Shown piece after piece: positions 16,517-25,300 of a stretch of DNA of 36,738 bases. Location: positions 1 through 36,738 of the forward strand of contig CALHZT010000257.1 of NCBI GenBank assembly GCA_938040995.1. Reading direction: 5' to 3'. The notes beneath the pieces were generated by a model that was not told the origin of the DNA, did not search any database, and was given only the letters and a program-made list of their open reading frames with translations. This DNA is from an uncultured Pirellulaceae bacterium (lineage in GTDB: Bacteria > Planctomycetota > Planctomycetia > Pirellulales > Pirellulaceae). Position 1 is the stretch's first letter, and each line of letters starts with the position of its first letter. The position numbers and the translations under genes are program-made.

Positions 16517-17182
16517 CTAAAACGTTACCGGGCGTTCTGGCCAGGTATCAACATCCGCACGATCATCTGCAACCCGCTTTTCCGATGCAAAATCGGGCGT
16601 GGCCGCCGCTTCCAGGTTCGCAGCACCCAAGAAATTCGCAAGCAGTTCGAATCCCACTTCTGTCAAAATGGATTCCGGATGAAACTGCCAGCCGAAAATT
16701 GGCAGCTCGCGATGACGCACGGCCATCACCGTCCCATCTTCGGTGCGTGCGCTGACAACGAGGCAGTCTGGAACCGTGTCAGGCTCGACAATCAGCGAAT
16801 GGTAGCGTCCAACGCTGCAGGGGCTTGGCAGCCCCTGAAACTCACAAAGCCCGTCGTGAAAAATGCGACTGGAACGGCCGTGCATCGGAGACGACGATCG
16901 TACGATCTTGGCGCCCAGCGCCTGCGCAATCGCTTGATGCCCAAGGCAGATGCCGAGCATTGGCAGTCGCGAGTGATACCGCTCAATCAACTCAAGCGAA
17001 CAACCGGCTTCGTCAGGCGAACACGGGCCTGGCGAGATGACGATGGCGCTGATTTCCCCTTGATCAATCGGGGTGCAATCGACCGCATCATTCCGGACCA
17101 CCAGCGTTTCCTGACCGAGCAATCGCAGGTACCGCGCGAGGTTGTGTGCAAAGCTGTCGTAGTTATCAACCAGAAGGATCAT
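16517..17182 (-). CDS. pabA: Aminodeoxychorismate/anthranilate synthase, glutamine amidotransferase subunit
   Basis: Class I glutamine amidotransferase that supplies ammonia to the chorismate-binding partner. The N-terminus MILLVDNYDSFAHNLARYL is typical. The oxyanion segment ISPGPCSPDEAG is at 49-60, the nucleophile is Cys79 in MLGICLGHQAIAQ, and His168/Glu170 are in WQFHPES. It has 221 aa with a slightly long C-terminal tail. Its ATG overlaps the pabB stop by four bases (ATGA), implying translational coupling. Sequence alone cannot separate PabA from TrpG, but the partner and the H4MPT genes favour p-aminobenzoate synthesis. Confidence 0.9.
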   Translation of the reverse strand: MILLVDNYDSFAHNLARYLRLLGQETLVVRNDAVDCTPIDQGEISAIVISPGPCSPDEAGCSLELIERYHSRLPMLGICLGHQAIAQALGAKIVRSSSPMHGRSSRIFHDGLCEFQGLPSPCSVGRYHSLIVEPDTVPDCLVVSARTEDGTVMAVRHRELPIFGWQFHPESILTEVGFELLANFLGAANLEAAATPDFASEKRVADDRADVDTWPERPVTF

Positions 17183-18729
17183 CCGGCGTCCTCCGGCGAT
17201 TCGCCTTCTGTCGATTCACCTTCTGTCGATTCGCGGACGGCGGCGAGCAACCCGGCGGCTTTGTGCCACGTCTCTTCGTATTCTGCAAGCGGCACCGAGT
17301 CGGCAACGATTCCACCGCCGACTGGCATCTGCCACCATCCGCCCGCCGCAGTAATCGTCCGAATGAGAATGTTCAGATCCGCATCGCCGTTCCAGTTGAT
17401 GTAGCCCATGCTTCCGCAATACGGCCCTCGCGCGACGCCTTCGAGCTCGGTAATAATCTCCATCGCGCGGATCTTGGGGGCTCCCGTAATGGAACCGCCC
17501 GGAAAGGTCGCGGCAAGTAAATCGACGATCGAAACGCTGTCATGCAACTCGCCTTTTACCGCGGAGACGAGGTGTTGCACGTAGCCATACGTTTCCAGTC
17601 CGCAAAGTTGACTGACATGAATCGATTCGGGTTTGCAGACTTTGGACAGATCGTTGCGAATCAAGTCAACAATCATGACATTTTCTGCGTTGTCCTTGTC
17701 GCTCGCGTGGAGATCGGCGGCTGCGTAAAGGTCAGCGATCGGTTGCTGCGTCCGCTGGCGCGTCCCTTTGATCGGACGCGACTCGACGGCACCGCTTCGA
17801 ACCTCCACCAGTCGTTCGGGCGAGCAACTCGCGACTTGCCACTCACCAGCATCGAAGTAACCGGCAAAAGTGGCCGGAGCGGCGGCTCGCAATCGCAAAT
17901 AGAGTTCCGCAGCGTGAGAAGTCGCCTTGGTCACCAGTCGCTGGGCGAGGTTCGCCTGAAAAATATCGCCGGCGTGGATGTATTCGATGACGCGACCGAC
18001 AGCATCAAGATACTCAGCCCTGGAAAAGTTGCTATAGATAGCTGGATGCGATTCCGATTGTCGCATCGGCGACTGCAACTCGATCGGCTTGGGCGAAGAA
18101 AACGACCGTTCTTCGTCTGCCAGGTCTGCATCGTGTGCATCGTCTGGTGGTTCGCCAAGAATCCATGCGTGGAACTGCCCGGCGCGTTTGACGGCTTTTT
18201 CCCGTCGCCGGTCGATATCGGTTTCTGGAAATCCCTGAGACACGATCCAGGCCCGACTGGTTTCGTGATCAAAGGCAACGACAACGTCGTAGGCTGCCAG
18301 GCACCCGCTGCCGATCTGAAATTCGTCAACTGCTGGCCGGGGAAGCTCTTCGAATGCGTGGCCAACTTCGTAAGTCAACACTCCAGCAAGTCCGCCCTGA
18401 AAAGGCGGCAAGTCGTTACGTTCAGTCGATTGCCAGTTGTATCGGTTCAACTGCTGAACAAAGTCAGCTGCCAGATTGCCAGTCGAGTTTTCCCTTGATG
18501 CACCGACCGGTTCGCAAATCAAGTCGAAGGGATCGCAAGTCACATAGGAGAAGCGGCCGAGTGTCTGATGGCGTAGCGAACTCTCAAGAAAGACGCAGTG
18601 CGGTTTGTTACGGAGTCGCCGAAACACGGACCGCGCACAAACGTTCGTCGGCAATTCAATGACGACTGGTAGCTGTTCCACGCAGATTCCAGAGTCTCTT
18701 GATACATTGTCTAACGAACCAGTTGTCAT
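17179..18729 (-). CDS. pabB: Aminodeoxychorismate synthase component I
   Basis: Chorismate-binding enzyme that aminates chorismate to 4-amino-4-deoxychorismate, the precursor of p-aminobenzoate. The C-terminal domain has CSPERLVEV, RPIKGTRQR (the Lys in PIKGT is characteristic of PabB rather than TrpE, which has Ala), NVMIVDLIRNDLSKVC, FPGGSITGAPKIRAMEII and GPYCGSMGYINW. It has 516 aa. The tail carries a short acidic repeat (STEGE twice) from 15-bp duplications at 17198-17234. The ATG at 18729 has no evident Shine-Dalgarno. No pabC lyase was seen in the operon, so that step must be supplied elsewhere. Confidence 0.92.
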   Translation of the reverse strand: MTTGSLDNVSRDSGICVEQLPVVIELPTNVCARSVFRRLRNKPHCVFLESSLRHQTLGRFSYVTCDPFDLICEPVGASRENSTGNLAADFVQQLNRYNWQSTERNDLPPFQGGLAGVLTYEVGHAFEELPRPAVDEFQIGSGCLAAYDVVVAFDHETSRAWIVSQGFPETDIDRRREKAVKRAGQFHAWILGEPPDDAHDADLADEERSFSSPKPIELQSPMRQSESHPAIYSNFSRAEYLDAVGRVIEYIHAGDIFQANLAQRLVTKATSHAAELYLRLRAAAPATFAGYFDAGEWQVASCSPERLVEVRSGAVESRPIKGTRQRTQQPIADLYAAADLHASDKDNAENVMIVDLIRNDLSKVCKPESIHVSQLCGLETYGYVQHLVSAVKGELHDSVSIVDLLAATFPGGSITGAPKIRAMEIITELEGVARGPYCGSMGYINWNGDADLNILIRTITAAGGWWQMPVGGGIVADSVPLAEYEETWHKAAGLLAAVRESTEGESTEGESPEDAG

Positions 18730-19089
18730 GCCGGCATTCTAGCGAAAACCTCATTCGTCGGCTTGGGGAAATGAACACATCTTTCCGTATCCCACCGGAC
18801 TATAAGTCGAGTTCATGCACGACACATTGGCGGCTGCAGCCGTCATATTGCGGATTCGCTACAAACGCCACGCCGGCCGTCTACTGACCACGAGGACAGT
18901 CATGGATGGATGCCAGGTTTTGAAACTGCTTTCCTTGCAGGTTCGAGAGGGGCAGGCACAGATTTTCGGCGTTTGTCCGCAAAGCGAAATCAGCCAGTTT
19001 GCCGCCGAAATATTGAGCCAGCCCCTTGCCCAAGTGAGCGGTTACTTCAAAAGTTTGTCCTTGAGTTCGCCTGTTGCTCTAATTTTGAC
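18730..19089. other. Intergenic region upstream of pabB and of the DUF1559 pseudogene
   Basis: 360 bp without a credible gene. The first 180 bp should carry the promoter of the pab/H4MPT operon on the minus strand, but no clear box was seen. The rest is family B copy 2 and a 44-bp leader. Confidence 0.4.
18909..19045 (+). repeat. 137-bp palindromic repeat, family B, copy 2
   Basis: Aligns without gaps to copy 3 at a constant offset of 943 bp. From 18940 it is nearly identical (GGTTCGAGAGGGGCAGGCAC onward), while its first 30 bases have drifted and no longer match the right terminus GAGCGGTTAC. It ends 44 bp before the DUF1559 pseudogene start. Confidence 0.75.
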
Positions 19090-19803
19090 ATGGTATCGAA
19101 GGAAAGAGACTATCGAACGGCAGTGCTTGTCGGCGTGGTGATGTGCGCTGCCTTGAGTATTTGTTTGGTGGAAGCAGTCGAGACGGCGAGGGAAGCGGCG
19201 CGACGCATGAGCTGCTTGTGAAACCTCAAGCAAGGCATGTTGGCAGTTGCCAACTACGAATCGGCCAATGGGCACTATCCGGCGAGGACGAGCAGTAATG
19301 GATTGCATTCGTGGAGAGTCGCCGTGCTCCCATATATCGAAGAATCCTCGCTACTGCAGTCAATCGATCTCGATCTACCCTGGGATGCTAAGGCGAATGC
19401 GGAGTTGCATGAACTTGTGCCGCATGGATTCAAGTGCCACAGCCGCGAAGATGGAACACCATTCACTCAACTGTTCGCCGTTTCAGATCGTGGAGGATTC
19501 TGGACTGGCTCGACTCCCACTCGTTCCACTGATATCAAGGATTCGGGTTCCCACACGCTTGTCCTGATCGAACTGGACTTGCCCGGAGTGAACTGGATGT
19601 CACCGACGGATATTTCACTCGACGAGCTGCTTGAGTTACTGGAGAAGCATGGGCGTTTACCGTCGCCTCATCCAGCGGGAGTCCAAATGGCTTTTGCCAG
19701 CACTGCCGTGCGTTGCGTGCCTCACGAGAAGATCACAGCGGAGTACCTTCGCGCCATCGTGTCGATTGATGGAAACGAAGACACTTCCAGGTTTGAGTAC
19801 TGA
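19090..19803 (+). pseudogene. DUF1559-type gene with in-frame TGA
   Basis: One reading frame runs from the ATG at 19090 to TGA at 19801-19803 and is interrupted only by TGA at 19219-19221. The two parts join in the same frame. AREAARRMSCL, then stop, then NLKQGMLAVANYESANGHYP reproduces the DUF1559 hallmark (normally SCxNNLKQ or similar), followed by SWRVAVLPYIEESSL. The family prepilin leader is missing and only a weak hydrophobic helix remains (about residues 11-30). The protein would be 237 aa with the stop read through. CGA or TGG to TGA by one base change is possible. A second start at 19237 could make a truncated protein. It is flanked by direct family B copies. The gene is probably dead, though readthrough is not excluded. 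Confidence 0.75.
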
Positions 19804-19851
19804 AGATGGTCGCCAACGGTTCGTATCGGCATCGCCCGCGTTCACCGCGGG

Positions 19852-19988
19852 GTAACCGTTCACGCGTAGCGACGTTTCCCCAGGTTCGAGAGGGGCAGGC
19901 ACAAATTTTCGGCGTTTGTCCGCAAAGCGAAACAAGTCAGTATGCCGCCGAAAAATTGAGCCAGACCCTTGCCCGCGTGAACGGTTAC
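19852..19988 (+). repeat. 137-bp palindromic repeat, family B, copy 3
   Basis: Best-preserved copy. Its 15-bp termini GTAACCGTTCACGCG (19852-19866) and CGCGTGAACGGTTAC (19974-19988) are exact inverses. The inner arms around AAATTTTCGGCG and CGCCGAAAAATT also pair. The flanks ACCGCGGG and GCCGCGGG agree at 7 of 8 positions, suggesting an 8-bp target duplication. It lies 24 bp from the 3' end of the LRAT-like gene. Confidence 0.85.
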
Positions 19989-20012
19989 GCCGCGGGCGGT
20001 ACGAGTGACTTT

Positions 20013-20549
20013 TTACGATTCGCGGCGCTGGGAGCGACGACGACGGTTCTCGAGGTAGCGACGGGCGAAGACGCCTGCGGTCATTGCAAAGGCGGCTCCA
20101 TAAGCAACGGTGCGCAACTGGGCTGGCATCCGACGTGCTGATCTCATGAGAACAGCGGCGGAAGGAAGCGTCTTTCCCATCGGTTTGGCTGCATCCATAA
20201 AGTCATCAACCTGAGTCGAATGCGCGTTGCCCGTTTTGCACCAGACGGCAAAATGCTCACAGTTGTTTTCGAATAGATGGTAGCCGGCTTCTCCCAGTCG
20301 ACTGTTGGCTCGTTCGATCACCGTTTCCACGTCATCGCATTCCGCGTATTTCCGTACGACGATCGGGCGGCCTTGCGAAAATTTCTCAACCGTCGCAATC
20401 TGGATCGCGGGTTTGAGGTCTCGCGTGAGGTGGCGATTCAGTGCTTGCCACGGATGGTAGTTGAAGTGAACGACCCGGCCGTCACCAAGACTGATCCCGT
20501 GGTGCGAATAACCAACGCAATAAACGTAGATGTGGTCACCGCGTTTCAT
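20013..20549 (-). CDS. LRAT-domain (NlpC/P60-superfamily) protein
   Basis: Resembles the lecithin:retinol acyltransferase branch of the NlpC/P60 thiol-enzyme superfamily. Eukaryotic members are acyltransferases or phospholipases; bacterial roles are mostly unknown. The predicted active site is His17 (YSHHGISLGDGRVVHF), His28, and Cys97 in the diagnostic NNCEHFAVWC segment. A C-terminal hydrophobic helix (about 147-162, VAYGAAFAMTAGVFA) followed by a very basic tail (RRYLENRRRRSQRR) suggests tail-anchoring. It has 178 aa. The ATG at 20549 has AAGGAG seven bases upstream, which rules out the open extension to 20654. No close partner gene was seen. Confidence 0.8.
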   Translation of the reverse strand: MKRGDHIYVYCVGYSHHGISLGDGRVVHFNYHPWQALNRHLTRDLKPAIQIATVEKFSQGRPIVVRKYAECDDVETVIERANSRLGEAGYHLFENNCEHFAVWCKTGNAHSTQVDDFMDAAKPMGKTLPSAAVLMRSARRMPAQLRTVAYGAAFAMTAGVFARRYLENRRRRSQRRES

Positions 20550-20886
20550 ATTCCAGCTCCTTCTCAATCTGTTGACTTTGCCAATTTTACGCGGTTCGCA
20601 ATCGCGACCGAAGTCGGATTTGAAAAAGTGCGAAAATCTAGCACCTTTGGGCATTCTTTTCGAACGGTGCCAGTTTGGCGATTGAGGCTACGCTGCGTCG
20701 CGATGACGTTGCGGCCATTACAAGTTTAGGTCGTAAAACGGTGCTGGCGCAACTGTTTCGACCGACATAGGCCGCGAAGGAAATGTGCCTATTTGCGGAG
20801 AGTTCCCTGCCATCGCGATGCGATGGCCTCATTGGGAATGCAATTCCTGAATGCCAGCTCCCGAATGTCAATCTGAATGGATCGAA
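20550..20886. other. Gene-free region between LRAT-like and CPBP genes
   Basis: 337 bp with no credible gene. A small inverted repeat CCATCGC/GCGATGG lies at 20811-20827. It contains the promoter region of the LRAT-like gene, but no boxes were assigned. Confidence 0.35.
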
Positions 20887-22176
20887 TTACCAGAGGTACC
20901 AGCTACCGGTCCAGACCACAAAGATACCGAGCAGCAGGTTCGTGACGGCATGCGCTAACACGCAATCCCAGATGCTCTTGGTCTTCAAGTAAAGCCAAGT
21001 CACCATTCCGAACCATGCAGCGGCAGCGAGCGGCTCGCCGACGTGGGAAAGCACGCCGTATCCGATGACACCGAGAATCGCCCATTGTCCAGCGGCTCCG
21101 ATAGGGATCTGGTCCCAGTCGGGATCGTCGATGTAACGCATCAGCCAGCCACGGAGAAAGAACTCTTCGATAAACGGCACGATGAGGACGAGACCGGTGA
21201 AGCGAATCGCCATGAATTGCCACTTCCACGTCGGATTCCCGGCGAGTTCTTTGAGCGGATTAAACGCATCACGACCATGAGGGCTGAGATATTCCCCAAG
21301 GTGGATGAACCGTCGGTCGATCTCAACAAGTCCGATCCAGACAACAATACCAACGACGCCAACAATCAGGCCCCACCAGCTGAGCGAGAATTTCGTTTTG
21401 AAATACCCAGGGAAAGCGAGCAGCATCAATATCGCCGTGCCCGCAATGATGATCACATAAGTCGACGGGTACCAGGTCTTGTCCGGCGGGAACCACTCAT
21501 TGGCGGTCGCACTATCGGTGACGATCGTTTCGTCATCCAGCGCCTCTTCCATCGACTCGTCCAGGCCGCCGCCGCCCGCTTTGAGGTGTTCGAAGTGGCG
21601 ATGCGAAAGTGCCAGGACCTCGCGAAGTTTTCCTTCTTCTTCGAGCTCCTTCATTTTTGCCAACACTTTTGTCTGGCGGCGAAGCTCGACTTTTTCAAAA
21701 TAATCGGGCTTAATCGACTCATCCATTAACGGTGGAGTCAACTCGTTGAGCTTTTCGACTTCCCATTCCTCCTCCTTGAGAACGTCTTCGATGGCGACAA
21801 GATAAAGCGTATCCTGGACTTGCTTTAATTCGGCGTCGCGACCGCTGAACTCATCTGCCAGCCGGCCATTCAGGCGGGCGATCGCTTCCAGGCAAATCTT
21901 GCCTTGTTTGTTTGTGCGCGTGTGGGCACGCGATGTTTCGATATAGTCGGCGAAGTACATCCCGGCGAGGTAGAAAACGAACGGGACAACCGCGATGAAG
22001 AATGCGAATTTGCCGAACACGGGTGGCCCAAGTGGAATCAGGCCATCGTCGGTCTTCTTTGGAGATCCCTCAGCGACACCATCCGCGATTGGAGCTGCGG
22101 TCGTATCCGCATCAACTGCTGGAGGCGAAGGTTCATTCGCGTCCGGTTGTGTTTCTGATGCTTTCGCGTCAGTCAT
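20887..22176 (-). CDS. CPBP-family intramembrane metalloprotease
   Basis: Polytopic membrane protein of the CPBP (CAAX protease/bacteriocin-processing, Abi) family. Substrates are unknown here. The N-terminal 40 residues are Ala/Pro/Asp-rich. One membrane helix (about 57-75) precedes a long charged coiled-coil-like region (about 95-215), then several helices. The three family motifs are present: EE-x3-R in FIEEFFLRG (Glu337, Glu338, Arg342), His378 in YGVLSHVGE, and H-x3-N in LAHAVTNLL (His409, Asn413). It has 429 aa from the ATG at 22176, which has AAGG seven to eight bases upstream. A TTG 35 codons earlier is unlikely. The long charged insert before the catalytic helices is unusual for the family. 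Confidence 0.85.
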   Translation of the reverse strand: MTDAKASETQPDANEPSPPAVDADTTAAPIADGVAEGSPKKTDDGLIPLGPPVFGKFAFFIAVVPFVFYLAGMYFADYIETSRAHTRTNKQGKICLEAIARLNGRLADEFSGRDAELKQVQDTLYLVAIEDVLKEEEWEVEKLNELTPPLMDESIKPDYFEKVELRRQTKVLAKMKELEEEGKLREVLALSHRHFEHLKAGGGGLDESMEEALDDETIVTDSATANEWFPPDKTWYPSTYVIIIAGTAILMLLAFPGYFKTKFSLSWWGLIVGVVGIVVWIGLVEIDRRFIHLGEYLSPHGRDAFNPLKELAGNPTWKWQFMAIRFTGLVLIVPFIEEFFLRGWLMRYIDDPDWDQIPIGAAGQWAILGVIGYGVLSHVGEPLAAAAWFGMVTWLYLKTKSIWDCVLAHAVTNLLLGIFVVWTGSWYLW

Positions 22177-22396
22177 GCTTCTACCTTGAATGACGAAATC
22201 GTCGTTAGTGGGAATGGTGTAGGCCGAATTCGCAAGTATAAACCGGCGCTCTGTGGCTGGCACGGGGGCGGTTTCGGACAACCCAATTACGCACGACTTC
22301 CCCGCATGGTTTTGCGGATTCCCACGATCCTGACGACAATCTGCGGATCGAACGCGGCCCGAATGCGAAAAATCAGGCAGTCTGGAGAGGGCAGGA

Positions 22397-25300
22397 TCAG
22401 TCGCGAGAGCCGGGTGTCATCTCCAAGGTCAGTTCCTTTCCGTCGCGACGCACGATGATTTTTGTCTTTTGCCCCACTTTTAGTGCGTCGATCGCATACG
22501 TGTAATCGTAGATGTTCTCAATCTTCTTGCCGGCCAGCCCGATGATCAGATCACCGCCTTTGACGCCGGCCTTGGCGGCGGGGCCATTCTTGGCGACTCC
22601 GGAGAGACTCACGCCTTTTTCATCGGTTTGCGAATAGTCAGGAATGGTACCTAGATAGACCCGCAATCCGGCTCGCGGACGTTCTTCATCGGGGCGAGCC
22701 TGCTCAATATAGTCGGGTGGTGTATCACGCATGGCAACGGATCTCGCGACCAGTCCCATGAATTTTGCGATCCGTGCGGCGTCGTCGTAGTTGAGTTTCT
22801 CTGGCGTGTCACGCGGCGTGTGATAGTCAGAATGCGATCCGGTAAATGCGGCCAGGATCGGAACGCCTCGCATGAAGAACGCGCTCGCGTCCGTCGGCAG
22901 GTAGCTGTCGTTCTGCAGCGTGATCGGCAATCCGATCGGCGCGTTGCGTTTTTCGATCTCTGATTTCCAGATGCTCGAGGAACCGATGCCCTGAAGTACA
23001 AGTCGTTTTTCGAACCGGCCAACCATGTCCAGGTTCAGGCAGGCGGCGATGTCCGGGTAAATCGAGTTGTCGGCGGCCGCTACGTGTTCGCCGTGTTCCT
23101 GCTTTGCATGCGGGTTGGCAGCGTGAGGATTGGCAGCGTGCGGGTTGCTCTTTGGAGCGGCATGCGGATTTGCGTGCGGATCGGCTTTGCTGTGTGGATT
23201 CCCTTCGCCGTGCGGGTTTGCTTTGCCGTGTGGGTTTGCTTTGCCGTGCGCGGCTGCGTGTCCGTGGACAGGTTTTTTCGCCGTTTCGAAATGGTTGACG
23301 AAATGGTTGGCTCCTAGCAGCCCCAATTCTTCGCCGGACCATGCCGCGAACAACACGTCGCGTTTCGGCGCGAACTTGCCTCTTCGCTTCATATCTCCAA
23401 GATATTGGGCGATCTCCAACATTGCGGCGACGCCAGAAGCGTTATCGTCGGCTCCGAAGTGAATCTGGTCGACTTCGTCGCCTCTTGCCAACGAACCGCC
23501 GGTGCCGCGTCCCAGGTGATCGATGTGGGCGCCGACCACAACCTTCTGGTCCGCTTTGGCGTTATCCTTTGCTCGCAAAATGCCGAGCACATTTCGACCC
23601 CGCGACTTTTCGGCAACAAGATTGACATTGGTTGCGACTTGATCGCCGGCGAGTTGAAATCCCATTTGCGGGTCGCCTTCGTCGAGCGACGTTTGCAACT
23701 GTTTTAGCGACTTGGAATCATCCTTCAGCCAGTCATCAACGATCGCATCGGTCACGCAGATGACCGGGATACTCGATCCAGACAATGATCCGTCAGATCT
23801 CAACGGCAACAGCTGCTTCTTCACCTTGGAGTTCGGGCCGCTGACGATGATTAGTCCTTTCGCACCGAGATCGCGAGCCTTCATGGCTTTGAATCGCAAG
23901 CTGGAATACCTTGCGAGGTGCTGGCGACGTTCCGGCGTAATATTTTCCGGCATGTATCGCAGGCACAGAACCCATTTGTCCTTCACGTCGAGGTGGACGA
24001 ACGAGTCGTATTCGTCCTGTTTCGGGTCGCTATCCGGGTCCGCTGGAGCCACGATTCCATAGCCGGCCCAGACCACGGGCGTCGCTGCCGTCTCGCCGTT
24101 CTCGGAAAACGCGAGCGGCCTCCAGTCTTTGTCGACGGTCATCGTTTGGTCGCCGTTGGTCATGCGATTGTTCTCGCCCAGCGAGATGCCGGCAGTAAAT
24201 TCGAACTCCTGGAACCAGGTGCCGTTCTCACCCGCTGGCTGGAGTCCAAGACTGTCCATGTACGCAGCGACATACGCGGTTGCGAGCCGCTCGCCGTCTG
24301 TGCCGGTAAGTCTGCCACCGAGTTCTGGTCGGCAGAGATAGTCGACATGCTTCATGATGTCGCTCGGGTCGCAATCGACGGTCGTGCTCTCGGCGGCTTT
24401 CGCTGCGATGGCTACCGCCTCGTCGGTTGATACGTTGATCGCTGCTGCAGTCGAATTGCCTGCGGACGAAGCTGTGGTTGAATTACCTGTGGTTGAATTG
24501 GCTGCGGTTGTCAGCAATCGTTGGGCTTCTTCATGGTTCCAGTCCGCGATGTAAATTTGCGACTGCTTCTGCGAGTTGCGATTGGTGGTCCATGCCAGTT
24601 TTTTGCCGTCCGGAGTGAAGACCGGCAAGCCGTCAAAGCCGTTCGTGTGCGTGACACGGACCGGCGGCGCTTTGGCATCGACGTCGACGATGTAGAGCTC
24701 GAAATTGGCGAATCCGTGGCGATTCGTCGTAAAGATCAGGTATTCGCCAGAGGGATGGTAGTAAGGCGCCCACGACATTGCGCCAAGTCGCGTGATCTGT
24801 TTTTGATCCGATCCATCGGTGTTCATCGTCATGATTTCGGCGAGCGCGCCATCTTCAGTAAATCGCCTCCAGCAGATACGTTTCCCGTCGGGCGAGAAGA
24901 ACGGGCCACCGTCGTAGCCCGGGGTTGTTGTCAGTCGTTTGAGTTCCGTGCCGTCGCTTTTCATGATGTAGATCTCATTGAAAAACGACTTGTCCATTTC
25001 AAACGTCTGCTTTTCGGCATTCGTGAGCTCGTCCTCATAGGCAGAGCGGTTGGATGCGAAGGCAATCCACTTGCCGTCGGGGGACCATGAGCCTTCCGCG
25101 TCATATCCTTTGGCGTTCGTCAGACGCTTCGTGCTCTTCGATTCGCGATCGTAGCTGTAGAGTTCGTAGGTCTCGTCGTAGTCCCAGGAGTATCGCCGCT
25201 CCTTGCCGGATTTTCGCAGGTCCAATTCGGCGACTTGCTTGTCCCGCGCCGCGGCATCATCGTGAGTCGAAGCGTACATGACTTGATTGCCGTCGGGATG

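Noticed and set aside
17198-17234. 15-bp tandem duplication at the pabB 3' end as a separate element
   Set aside because: It is in frame and only lengthens an acidic tail (STEGE units); best treated as a feature of pabB.
17542-18498. 318-codon plus-strand frame
   Set aside because: Antisense shadow of pabB.
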